NCBI RefSeq assembly: GCF_024400215.1
Contig: NZ_CP053748.1
Coordinates: 2,666,001 to 2,730,000 of the forward strand
DNA from: Massilia sp. erpn
GTDB taxonomy: Bacteria; Pseudomonadota; Gammaproteobacteria; Burkholderiales; Burkholderiaceae_D
DNA length: 64,000 bases
Direction of reading: 5' to 3'
A program made the translations under genes and the position numbers. The notes beneath the pieces are model-generated. The model saw only the letters and a list, made by a program, of their open reading frames with translations. It was not told the DNA's origin and did no database searches. This document shows positions 44,395-52,125 of this stretch, one piece after another. Position 1 is the first letter of the stretch. Every line of letters starts with the position of its first letter.

Positions 44395-44576
44395 GATATG
44401 CGGCGAATCGAGCGCCGCAGTCGCCAGAAAGGGGCCGCTCTGATAGCCTGAGCAAAACAACCGCGGCACGGTAGCGCAATATATATCTATACGGCAATAT
44501 TTTTTGATATGATCTGCGCGCACGAAAGACCGTGGCCGCGGGCCATATTTCTATCTGACTGGCGAGGAGAGACTGG

Positions 44577-45551
44577 ATGAAACTGAATAAGATCGCAAAG
44601 ACCCTGGCGCTGGCGGCGCTGACCATGGCGGGCAGCGCCCAGGCGCAGGAAGTGGTGCGCCTCGGGAACCTGAAATTCGCCCACTATGGCGCCGTCTCCT
44701 ATATTAAAGAGATCGCGCCCAAATGCGGCATCAAGGTCGAGGAGCATGTCTTCGCCAAGGGGCTGGACGTGATGCAGGCCATCATCGCCGGCGAACTCGA
44801 TGTGGGCAGCACCGCCTCGGAAGCGGCGATCTCCGGCCGCGCCGGCGGCGCGCCGATCTATGTGGTGGCCGGTTTCGCCAAGGGCGGCGCGCGCCTGGTC
44901 GGCCGCACCGATCTGAAAATGAAAACCGTGCGCGACCTGAAAGGCAAGAAGGTCGGCGTCACGCGCGGCGGCATCCAGGAAGTGCTGCTGCTGGCCGAGC
45001 TGCAGCAGGCCGGCCTGACCGCCTCCGACCAGCCGGGCAAGGACGTGCAGATCGTCTTCCTCGCCTACGCCGATTTGAATCAGGCGCTGCTGGGCAAGAA
45101 TATCGACGCCATGATGCAGTCGGAGCCGCAATCCTCGCAATCGATCAACAAAGGCTTCGGCACCGAGATCATCAAGCCTTACGACACGCCGATCGGCGAG
45201 CCGGTGCGCACCATGGTGATGACGGAGAAGTTCTACAAGGAGCGCCGCCCGGTGGCCGAGAAGTTCATGCGCTGCTTTGTCGAAGCCACCCGCACCTTCA
45301 TCGACAAGCCTGACGTGGCCGAAAAATATGTGCGCGAAGTGGTCTTCAAAGGCCAGATCACCAAGGACGATTTCCAGGATGCGATCAGCAATTCGCCGTA
45401 TTCCTACGATATCTCGCCCGAGCATATCCAGGTCACGACCGACGTGATGGCCAAGACCGGCGTCGGCAAGATGGCCAAGCCGCCGGTGGCCAAGGAGTGG
45501 GTCAAGACCGATCTGCTGGACCAGGCCAAAAAGAGTCTGAACGTTAAATAA
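44577..45551 (+). CDS. ABC transporter periplasmic substrate-binding protein (SsuA/TauA/NrtA type)
   Basis: 324 residues with signal peptide ending GSAQAQE (about residue 23). The NMT1/SsuA-like fold is shown by LGNLKFAHYGAVSYIKE, AIIAGELDVGSTASEAAISG, DLKGKKVGVTRGGIQEVLL and DLNQALLGKNIDAMMQSEPQS, the last being the typical cleft-lining 'ALxxGxIDAx..EP'. The natural ligands of this group include sulfonates, taurine, nitrate, bicarbonate and thiamine precursors; the sequence does not decide. Permease and ATPase genes follow. AGGAGAGAC precedes the start, and a TATGAT-like -10 element lies near 44507-44512. Confidence 0.92.
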   Translation: MKLNKIAKTLALAALTMAGSAQAQEVVRLGNLKFAHYGAVSYIKEIAPKCGIKVEEHVFAKGLDVMQAIIAGELDVGSTASEAAISGRAGGAPIYVVAGFAKGGARLVGRTDLKMKTVRDLKGKKVGVTRGGIQEVLLLAELQQAGLTASDQPGKDVQIVFLAYADLNQALLGKNIDAMMQSEPQSSQSINKGFGTEIIKPYDTPIGEPVRTMVMTEKFYKERRPVAEKFMRCFVEATRTFIDKPDVAEKYVREVVFKGQITKDDFQDAISNSPYSYDISPEHIQVTTDVMAKTGVGKMAKPPVAKEWVKTDLLDQAKKSLNVK

Positions 45552-45569
45552 GAAGCAGGGGAGGGCGGT

Positions 45570-46385
45570 ATGGCGAAATTCTCATGGCGTGAAGCGGCCG
45601 TCGGCCTGGTGGTGCCGGCGCTGGTGATCGCGGCCTGGCAGGCGGTGGCCACGCTGGGCTGGGTGAATCCCCAGGTGCTGCCCTCGCCGCTGGCGGTGGT
45701 GCAGAAATGGATCGAATATCTGCTGCCCTTGCAGCCTTACAGCGAAGGCAATTGGCTGGCGTGGGCCTTGTCGGGCGAACTGATTCACGATGCCATGGGC
45801 AGCTTGTACCGCGTGCTGGTCGGCTTTGCCATCGGCGCCGGCTTGGCGCTGCCGGTGGGCCTGGCCATGGGCGCCAGCAACCGCGTCTACGCCTGGCTCA
45901 ATCCCCTGGTGCAGTTGCTGCGGCCGATTCCGCCGATCGCCTATATCCCCTTGTCGATCCTGTGGTTCGGCCTGGGCAATCCGCCGGCCGTTTTCCTGAT
46001 CGCGCTGGGCGCCTTCTTCCCGGTGCTGATGAACACCATCGCCGGCGTGCGCCAGGTGGATGGCATTTATATCCGCGCCGCGCGCAATCTGGGCGCTTCC
46101 GGCACCACCATGTTCCTGCGCGTGATCCTGCCGGCGGCCGTGCCTTACATCCTGTCCGGCGTGCGCATCGGCATCGGCACCGCCTTCATCGTGGTGATCG
46201 TGTCCGAGATGATCGCCGTGAACAATGGCCTGGGCTTCCGCATTCTGGAGGCGCGCGAATACTTCTGGTCCGACAAGATCATCGCCGGCATGATTTCGAT
46301 TGGCCTGATCGGCCTCGCCATCGACGTGCTGATGAACCGCCTGAACAACCACCTGCTGCGCTGGCACCGCGGCCTGGAGAATTAA
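45570..46385 (+). CDS. ABC transporter permease (SsuC/TauC type)
   Basis: 271 residues with six predicted spans. The BPD-type EAA loop reads YIRAARNLGASGTTMFLRVILPAAVPYILSG (about residues 165-195), the contact site for the ATPase. Neighbouring segments PIPPIAYIPLSILWFGLGNPPAVFLIALGAFFPVLMNT and IVVIVSEMIAVNNGLGFRI are characteristic of nitrate/sulfonate/taurine permeases. It follows the binding-protein gene by 18 bp and the ATPase gene starts one base after its stop. Confidence 0.94.
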   Translation: MAKFSWREAAVGLVVPALVIAAWQAVATLGWVNPQVLPSPLAVVQKWIEYLLPLQPYSEGNWLAWALSGELIHDAMGSLYRVLVGFAIGAGLALPVGLAMGASNRVYAWLNPLVQLLRPIPPIAYIPLSILWFGLGNPPAVFLIALGAFFPVLMNTIAGVRQVDGIYIRAARNLGASGTTMFLRVILPAAVPYILSGVRIGIGTAFIVVIVSEMIAVNNGLGFRILEAREYFWSDKIIAGMISIGLIGLAIDVLMNRLNNHLLRWHRGLEN

Positions 46386-46386
46386 G

Positions 46387-47178
46387 ATGAGTCATATCCT
46401 GGTGCAGGACGTCAGCAAGGTGTTCAAGACCGACAGCCGCGAAGTGGTGGCGCTGAAAGATATCGCGCTGGAGATCCCGCAAGGCCAGTTCGTCTGCCTG
46501 CTGGGGCCATCGGGCTGCGGCAAGTCGACGCTGCTGAACGCGGTGGCCGGCTTCTCCCTGCCCAGCAGCGGCCGCATCACCGTCGATGGGCGCGAGGTGA
46601 CGGCGCCCGGCCCCGAGCGCGGCATGGTGTTCCAGGAATACGCCCTGTTCCCCTGGATGACGGTGGCCGAAAACATCGCCTTCGGCCTCGAAATCAAGGG
46701 CTTGGACAAGGCCCGCATCAAAGCCACGGTCGACCAGCTACTGCAGATGCTTTCGCTGGGCGACTTCCGCAGCCGCTACCCGAAAGACCTGTCCGGCGGC
46801 ATGCGCCAGCGCGTCGCCATCGCCCGCGTGCTGGCGCTGGACTCCCCCATCATGCTGATGGATGAACCGTTTGGCGCCCTCGACGCCCTGACCCGCCGCA
46901 ACCTGCAGGATGAGTTGCTGCGCATCTGGGCCGAGCTGAAAAAGACCATCATCTTCGTCACGCACAGCATTGAAGAAGCCATTTACCTGGCCGACCGCAT
47001 CGTCGTCATGACTTACCGCCCCGGCACGGTCAAGCGCGACCTGCTGGTCGAACTGCCGAGGCTGCGCGACCCCGCCTCCGCCGACTTCAACGCCCTCAAG
47101 CGCGACCTCGGCCAGCTCGTGATGGAAGAGCAGCAGCGCCACCACAACGACGAGCTCCGCCTCGCCGCCATTGACTAA
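46387..47178 (+). CDS. ABC transporter ATPase (SsuB/TauB/NrtD type)
   Basis: 263 residues. Walker A GPSGCGKSTLLNAVAGF near 41, Q-loop MVFQEYALFPWMTVAENIAFGLE near 80, signature LSGGMRQRVAIARVLA near 138, Walker B PIMLMDEPFGALD near 158, H-loop IIFVTHSIEEA near 195. The sequence after the H-loop (YRPGTVKRDLLVELPRLRDP) is standard for nitrate/sulfonate/bicarbonate importers. It completes a three-gene importer (44577-47178). A long type A repeat touches its stop codon. Confidence 0.95.
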   Translation: MSHILVQDVSKVFKTDSREVVALKDIALEIPQGQFVCLLGPSGCGKSTLLNAVAGFSLPSSGRITVDGREVTAPGPERGMVFQEYALFPWMTVAENIAFGLEIKGLDKARIKATVDQLLQMLSLGDFRSRYPKDLSGGMRQRVAIARVLALDSPIMLMDEPFGALDALTRRNLQDELLRIWAELKKTIIFVTHSIEEAIYLADRIVVMTYRPGTVKRDLLVELPRLRDPASADFNALKRDLGQLVMEEQQRHHNDELRLAAID

Positions 47179-47292
47179 TCTCAAACAATGTCCACCCTGG
47201 TGTCAGGCACTGGAGTCGGACATTCTTTGATTTAGATCAGCAAATGTCCGACCTTGGTGCCTGACACCAGGGTTGGACATTATTTGATTTGG
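47178..47292. repeat. long double-cruciform repeat, copy 3 (type A)
   Basis: A 115-bp inverted repeat starting at the last base of the ABC ATPase stop codon. Outer core CACCCTGGTGTCAGGCAC with one mismatch in the right arm; inner arms GTCGGACATT / AATGTCCGAC; centre TTGATTTAGATCAG as in copy 1. Unlike the other type A copies it lies between genes in the same direction, 54 bp before ypjD. Confidence 0.85.
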
Positions 47293-47345
47293 CGCAAAGG
47301 GTGGGCAGGGGGCATGGGTGGCGGGCTTTGGTGTAAACTAGCCGG

Positions 47346-48149
47346 ATGCAGACTTACTTTCTGATCGCAGCCGCGTTGCTGTATGTTGTATGTGCCGTCC
47401 TGCCTGCCCGCCAGGCTACGCTGATTGCCGCCGTGACCGGCCTGGCTTGGGTGCTGCACGGGATTACGCTGTCGTTCGATGTGATGGAGCCCGGCTCGCT
47501 GCGCATCGGCTTTGCGACCATGGCATCGTCGGCACTGTGGATTTCGGTGGGCGCCTACTGGCTGGAGAACCGCAATTTTCAGCTCGATGGCTTGCGCCGC
47601 ATGGTGATGCCGTGCGCGGCGATCAGCGTGGCGCTGGAGGCGCTCTTTCCCGGCGCCCTGGTGTCGCTGGAAGGCCGCTCGGGCATGCTGCCCTGGCATA
47701 TCGCCATTGCAACCCTCGCCTACAGCACGCTGACCATCGCGGCTTTCCATGCGGTGCTGATGGCGCTGCAGGAGTCGCGCCTGCATACGCGCAGCGAGCG
47801 CGCCGGCTTCCTGTGGGCGGCGCTGGACCAGCTGCCGGCCCTGCTGACCATGGAGAAGCTGCTGTTCCGCATGATCGGCCTGGGCTTCCTGCTGCTGAGC
47901 CTGACCGTCCTGTCGGGCGTGGTCTTTTCCGAGGAATTGTTTGGCCGGGCGTTGAAGTGGGACCATAAATCGGTCTTCACCCTGCTGTCCTGGCTGCTGT
48001 TTGCGTCGCTGCTGGCGGGCCGCCACTTCCGCGGCTGGCGCGGCAAGACGGCTTTGAGCTTCACGCTGGCCGGGTTTGCGACCTTGCTGCTGGCCTATGT
48101 CGGCAGCCGTTTTGTTCTGGAAGTGGTTTTGCACCGAGGATTCGCATGA
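47346..48149 (+). CDS. ypjD: CcsA-like inner-membrane protein YpjD (cytochrome c assembly family)
   Basis: 267 residues with eight hydrophobic segments. AWVLHGITLSFDVM, LPWHIAIATLAYSTLTIAAFHAVLMALQE and the WDHKSVFTLLSWLLFASLLAGRHFRGWRGKTAL stretch (about residues 200-235) are the conserved core of the YpjD/CcsA group. The group is related to haem-handling cytochrome c assembly proteins, but YpjD itself has no settled role. It overlaps the next gene (ATGA) and probably heads a four-gene operon with the PP0621-family, pilS- and pilR-like genes. Confidence 0.9.
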   Translation: MQTYFLIAAALLYVVCAVLPARQATLIAAVTGLAWVLHGITLSFDVMEPGSLRIGFATMASSALWISVGAYWLENRNFQLDGLRRMVMPCAAISVALEALFPGALVSLEGRSGMLPWHIAIATLAYSTLTIAAFHAVLMALQESRLHTRSERAGFLWAALDQLPALLTMEKLLFRMIGLGFLLLSLTVLSGVVFSEELFGRALKWDHKSVFTLLSWLLFASLLAGRHFRGWRGKTALSFTLAGFATLLLAYVGSRFVLEVVLHRGFA

Positions 48150-48394
48150 CACGTATTTTGTTCTGGCTGGCCCTGATCTTCCTGGTCATCGCCGCCATCC
48201 GCAGCAAGCTGAAGTCGGCCAGCCGGCCGCCAGAGCGGCAGCCGGGCCGGTCGCGCGCCGCCGAGGCGCCGCCCCAGGCCGAGGCCATGCTGTGCTGCAC
48301 CCACTGCGGCGTGCATTATCCGGCCTCGGAAAACGTGGTCTCCGATGGCCGCAATTACTGCAGTCCCGCCCACGCCGGTTTGCCGGCGCCCTGA
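48146..48394 (+). CDS. PP0621-family small membrane protein with a Cys cluster
   Basis: 82 residues. One N-terminal span (ILFWLALIFLVIAAI), a basic linker, then CCTHCGVHYPASENVVSDGRNYCSPAH: a zinc-ribbon-like end with CxxC and a distal Cys/His. This is the layout of the PP0621 family. It overlaps ypjD by four bases (ATGA), and the kinase gene begins 12 bp later. This position between ypjD and pilS is typical for the family. The function is unknown; metal binding at the cytoplasmic face is likely. Confidence 0.88.
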   Translation: MTRILFWLALIFLVIAAIRSKLKSASRPPERQPGRSRAAEAPPQAEAMLCCTHCGVHYPASENVVSDGRNYCSPAHAGLPAP

Positions 48395-48406
48395 TCCCAT
48401 CCTCCG

Positions 48407-50089
48407 GTGAGCACCCGCCCGCAAGTGCTGTCAGCCGAAGCCCGCGAGACGTTCTGGCGCTCGCTGCAAACGCTGACCGGCACGCGGGTGGTGATCGCCA
48501 TCGTCCTGCTGCTGTATCTGAGCTTCGATAGCCGTGGCCTGCGTTCGGCCGGGGATTTCTTCTATGCCGAGATCTGCGCCAGCTACCTGGTGCTGGCCCT
48601 GGCCTTCTCGCTGGCTGCCCTGTATTGGCGGCGCCGCTTCATGCTGCAGCTGCTGTCGCAGATCGCCTGCGACCTGGCCGTGATCTCCCTGCTCTACGTG
48701 GCGGGCGGTGGTGGACGCAGCGGCCTGGCTATCCTCTATCTCTTCCCACTGGCGGGGGCGGCGATCCTGGCGCCGCTGCTGCTGGCGCTGTTCTGCACTT
48801 CGCTGGTCACGCTGTTCATGCTGGGCGAAAGCATCTACCGCGGCCTGCTGCTCGAACTCGATGCTTCGGTGTTGCAGGCCGGCCTGTATGGCGCGGCCTT
48901 TTTCGCCACCGTGCTGGTGGTGAACCGCATGGCGGCGCGCCTGATCGGGCAGGAGGAGCTTGCGGTGCAGCGCGGCATCGAGATCGGTGTGCAGCAGGCC
49001 GTCAACCGCCTGGTGATGTCGCATGCCGGCGATGGCGTGGTGGTGGCGGGCGCCGACGGCCAGATTTATGGCGGCAATCCGGCCGCCCAGCAGATGCTTG
49101 GCCTGGTTGGTCTGCGCCTGGACTTCAAGCTGGGTAGCTCGCCCGCCCTGCATCCACTGGCCCTGGCTTATGCCGACTGGCGCGCCAATCCGGTTCTATC
49201 CACCGTTTTCCTGAGTATCAAGCCTTACACCGATCCGGCCCTGCAGGATGTGACTGCCGCCTGGAGCGCGCGGCGCGACATGGCCTCCCACCTCAAGGTG
49301 CGCTTCGTGGCCGCCGACACGGCCGGCCTGGGCATCGAGCGCAATGTGATCTTCCTGGAGGACGTGACGGCCATCGAAAACCAGGCGCAGCAACTGAAAC
49401 TGGCGGCCATGGGGCGGCTCACGGCCAGCATCGCGCACGAGGTGCGCAATCCGCTGGCGGCCATCGACCACGCCACTTCGCTGCTGGCCGAGGACGTGCA
49501 AGGCCCGGTGCAGATGCGCCTCCTGAAGATCGTGGGCGACAATGTGGCGCGCGTGAACCGCATGGTTGAGGACATCCTGCAGCTCTCGCGCAAGGCGCAA
49601 AGCCATGCCGAGCCGCTGGAACTGCCCGACTTCCTGGCCGAGCTGAAGGCGGAATTCGACGATGTGCAGGGTCTCGACCCGCGCCAGCTGTGCATCGACG
49701 GCGTGGCGCCGGCCACGCTGCGCTTCGATCCGCTGCACCTGCGCGAGGTGCTGCTGAATTTACTCAGCAATGCGGTGCGCTATGCCAGCGCCACGCCGCG
49801 CAGCATCCGTATCTTTATTGTCAATATGCCGGGCCGGGCGCTGGAACTGCATGTGCAGGACGACGGCCCCGGCATCTCGCCCGAGGTGCGTGCCCACCTG
49901 TTTGAGCCTTTTCATACAACTTCGAGCAAGGGAACCGGGCTGGGTTTGTACCTGGCGCGCGAATTGTGTTTGAATAATGAGGCGATGCTGGACTATGAGC
50001 ACCGCTACGATTCCGAGGTGAACCCGGACGGCAGCCGCAAGTCGAGTGGCCGTTTCGTGATTACATTCGCGCGGTCCGCCGCGCGCTGA
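48407..50089 (+). CDS. pilS: PilS-like sensor histidine kinase
   Basis: 560 residues from a GTG start. Six N-terminal membrane spans (about residues 28-180), a PAS-like region (about 195-320), then the kinase core with phospho-acceptor H344 in SIAHEVRNPLAAI. The N box LLNLLSNAVRYA, G1 DDGPGISPE and G2 KGTGLGLYLARELC follow. The many-span N-terminus followed by PAS and the neighbour of NtrC type fit PilS, the sensor that tunes type IV pilus (pilA) expression. No pilus genes are in the window, so the target is inferred. The GTG codon and weak CTCCGG leader suggest low translation. Confidence 0.85.
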   Translation: MSTRPQVLSAEARETFWRSLQTLTGTRVVIAIVLLLYLSFDSRGLRSAGDFFYAEICASYLVLALAFSLAALYWRRRFMLQLLSQIACDLAVISLLYVAGGGGRSGLAILYLFPLAGAAILAPLLLALFCTSLVTLFMLGESIYRGLLLELDASVLQAGLYGAAFFATVLVVNRMAARLIGQEELAVQRGIEIGVQQAVNRLVMSHAGDGVVVAGADGQIYGGNPAAQQMLGLVGLRLDFKLGSSPALHPLALAYADWRANPVLSTVFLSIKPYTDPALQDVTAAWSARRDMASHLKVRFVAADTAGLGIERNVIFLEDVTAIENQAQQLKLAAMGRLTASIAHEVRNPLAAIDHATSLLAEDVQGPVQMRLLKIVGDNVARVNRMVEDILQLSRKAQSHAEPLELPDFLAELKAEFDDVQGLDPRQLCIDGVAPATLRFDPLHLREVLLNLLSNAVRYASATPRSIRIFIVNMPGRALELHVQDDGPGISPEVRAHLFEPFHTTSSKGTGLGLYLARELCLNNEAMLDYEHRYDSEVNPDGSRKSSGRFVITFARSAAR

Positions 50090-50121
50090 GCGCTGACTAT
50101 ATCTATTAGAAGGGCGGCGGC

Positions 50122-51681
50122 ATGAGTTCTCCCCGTGTCCTGGTGGTCGATGACGAAGCGGACCTGCGCGAGTTGCTGGAAATTACCCTGGTCAAAATGG
50201 GCCTGGACGTGGACAGCGCGGAAAACCTGGGACAGGCGCGCAGCTTCCTGACCCGGCACGAATACGCCCTGGTGCTGACCGATATGCGCCTGCCGGACGG
50301 CCTGGGCCTGGAGCTGGTGCGCGAAGTCTCCGCCGCCTGCAAGAACACCCCGATCGCCGTCGTCACCGCCTTCGGCAGCGCGGAAAACGCCGTGGTGGCG
50401 CTGAAGGCGGGCGCCTTCGACTATGTCAGCAAGCCGGTGCAGCTGGACCAGCTGCGCGTGCTGGTGCAGTCGGCGCTCAAGGTCAACCAGGCGCCGCCGC
50501 CGGCTGTACCCAGCCAGGGGCCGGTGCGCAGCCGCCTGCGCGGCAATTCGGCCGTGATCCAGGCCTTGCGCGCCCAGATCGGACGGCTGGCGCGCTCCAT
50601 GGCGCCGATCGCCATCACCGGCGAATCGGGCAGCGGCAAGGAGCTGGCGGCGCGCGAAATCCACGCGCAAAGCTCGCGCGCCGAGCGCCCCTTCATCGCC
50701 GTCAACTGCGGCGCCATTCCCGAAGCGCTGATGGAGGCCGAGTTTTTCGGCTACCGCAAGGGCGCGTTCACCGGCGCCTCCGACGAGCGCGACGGCTTTT
50801 TCCAGGCCGCCCACGGCGGCACCCTGATGCTGGACGAGGTGGCCGACCTGCCCCTGGCGATGCAGGTCAAGCTGCTGCGCGCGATCCAGGAGCGGCGCGT
50901 GCGCAAGATCGGCGCCACGGCCGAGGAGCCGGTCGATGTGCGCATCATCAGCGCCACCCACCAGGATCTGGCGCGCTGCGTGGAGGAGGGCAAGTTCCGC
51001 CAGGACTTGTTCTACCGCCTGAATGTGATCGAACTCAGTCTGCCGCCGCTGCGCGAGCGGCTGGACGACCTGCCCGAGCTGACCGGCGCCATCCTCGAAC
51101 GCCTGGGCAGTTTCGGCGGCACCCCGGTGCTGGGAGCGGGCGTGCTGGAGGCGCTGCGCGCCTATTCCTTCCCCGGCAATGTGCGCGAACTGGAAAACAT
51201 CCTGGAGCGCGCCCTGGCGTTTTCCAGCGACGGCGTGATCGATGCTGCCGACCTGGCGCTCAAGGGCGCAGCGCCGGGACGCGCAGCGCCGCCCGCAGGC
51301 CAGCCGGTGGCCGCCGGTTTGCCGGCGCCGGCAGGCAATACAGCGCCTGCCGGGCCGCAGGCCGCGCCCGCCGATCCCGCGCCCCATGCCGCACCCCAAG
51401 CTGCTCCAGCGCCGCAGGCCGCCGCCGCGCCCCCGGTCGAGGCGCCGCCAGACGCCGCGCCGCTGGCGGCATCGCCCGGCGCGCCGGCCTTGCCGCCGCC
51501 GCTCGACGTCCTGCCCAGCAATCTGCCCGACTACCTGGCCCAGATCGAGCGCGCCATCATCCTGCGCGCCCTGGCCCAGACCCAGTTCAACCGCACCCAG
51601 GCCGCCCAGCTGCTGGGCATCAGTTTTCGCCAGCTACGCTACCAGATGCAAAAGCTGAATATCCAAGAGCCGGAATCCTGA
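50122..51681 (+). CDS. pilR: PilR-like sigma-54-dependent response regulator
   Basis: 519 residues. Receiver domain with D54 (VLTDMRLPDG) and YVSKPVQLDQL. The AAA+ sigma-54 activator domain follows: Walker A GESGSGKELAAREIH (about 170), GAFTGA loop in YRKGAFTGASDERDG (about 215), Walker B TLMLDEVADLPL (about 233), arginine-finger FRQDLFYRLNVIELSLPPLRER. The C-terminal Fis-type HTH is ALAQTQFNRTQAAQLLGISFRQLRYQM. Oddity: about 95 residues of Pro/Ala-rich linker (roughly 385-480) separate the ATPase and HTH, far longer than usual. It pairs with the kinase upstream (32-bp gap with AGGGCGG). Confidence 0.9.
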   Translation: MSSPRVLVVDDEADLRELLEITLVKMGLDVDSAENLGQARSFLTRHEYALVLTDMRLPDGLGLELVREVSAACKNTPIAVVTAFGSAENAVVALKAGAFDYVSKPVQLDQLRVLVQSALKVNQAPPPAVPSQGPVRSRLRGNSAVIQALRAQIGRLARSMAPIAITGESGSGKELAAREIHAQSSRAERPFIAVNCGAIPEALMEAEFFGYRKGAFTGASDERDGFFQAAHGGTLMLDEVADLPLAMQVKLLRAIQERRVRKIGATAEEPVDVRIISATHQDLARCVEEGKFRQDLFYRLNVIELSLPPLRERLDDLPELTGAILERLGSFGGTPVLGAGVLEALRAYSFPGNVRELENILERALAFSSDGVIDAADLALKGAAPGRAAPPAGQPVAAGLPAPAGNTAPAGPQAAPADPAPHAAPQAAPAPQAAAAPPVEAPPDAAPLAASPGAPALPPPLDVLPSNLPDYLAQIERAIILRALAQTQFNRTQAAQLLGISFRQLRYQMQKLNIQEPES

Positions 51682-51708
51682 CTTGGGCGGCCGGAGGCGC
51701 GGATCGTC

Positions 51709-51975
51709 TATAATGCCGCTCCGCCGCGCGCCGGCCGCAGGTCCGGACACTATCCGTAGACCGCCCCGGTTCGCCCGCCGCCGCCCCATTCGTGATCGTT
51801 TCGTCAATACAAAATCGCCACGGATGCGGCGCCTGGTTCCGGTTTTTGCCTACGAAAAAGGCAGCGCCGGGCCGCCCTTTGGCGCAGTGTTAGTGCTTGC
51901 TTACCGCAAGCCTCGCCTGCTGTCCGAAGGAGTTAAAAGTCAACAGAAAAATTGCCCTTTTCGGCAATTTTTTTT
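51709..51975 (+). ncRNA. candidate small transcript between pilR and nrdA
   Basis: A consensus TATAAT lies at 51709-51714 (with TTGGGC 20 bp upstream, longer than ideal), and a strong rho-independent terminator lies at 51946-51975. Between them no plausible protein is encoded, and hairpins such as GCTTGC/GCAAGC occur near 51895. This could be an independent RNA of about 255 nt or the 3' end of pilR mRNA. No known RNA family was recognised. Confidence 0.35.
51946..51975 (+). terminator. rho-independent terminator upstream of nrdA
   Basis: AAAAATTGCC and GGCAATTTTT pair around a short loop and are followed by further Ts. The A/T flanks make it bidirectional. It insulates nrdAB from pilR. Confidence 0.85.
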
Positions 51976-51995
51976 GCCCCACACGGTTTAGTCTT

Positions 51996-52042
51996 GTCCT
52001 ACAATTAGTGTCTAAGCTAGCGCGTTTCACTAAATCTAGTGA
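51996..52042 (+). promoter_or_regulatory. nrdR box: pair of NrdR boxes controlling nrdAB
   Basis: Box 1 (51996-52011) ends ACAATTAGTGT and box 2 (52027-52042) is TCACTAAATCTAGTGA, close to the NrdR consensus palindrome ACACTATATATAGTGT. The boxes start 31 bp apart, three helical turns, which is the spacing NrdR tetramers need. A TACAAT -10-like hexamer (52000-52005) lies inside box 1, so binding would block RNA polymerase. nrdR itself is outside the window. Confidence 0.8.
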
Positions 52043-52125
52043 ATAAACTTGCTACAAATTAAAACCTGCTTTAGAGCAACTAAATCTGTTACCACCCTTT
52101 TTGCACGCTGTTATCGGGAGCTGAA

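Noticed and set aside
51683..51991. 102-codon plus-strand frame after pilR
   Set aside because: Arg-rich product without domain features that runs through a TATAAT box and a rho-independent terminator; more likely untranslated.
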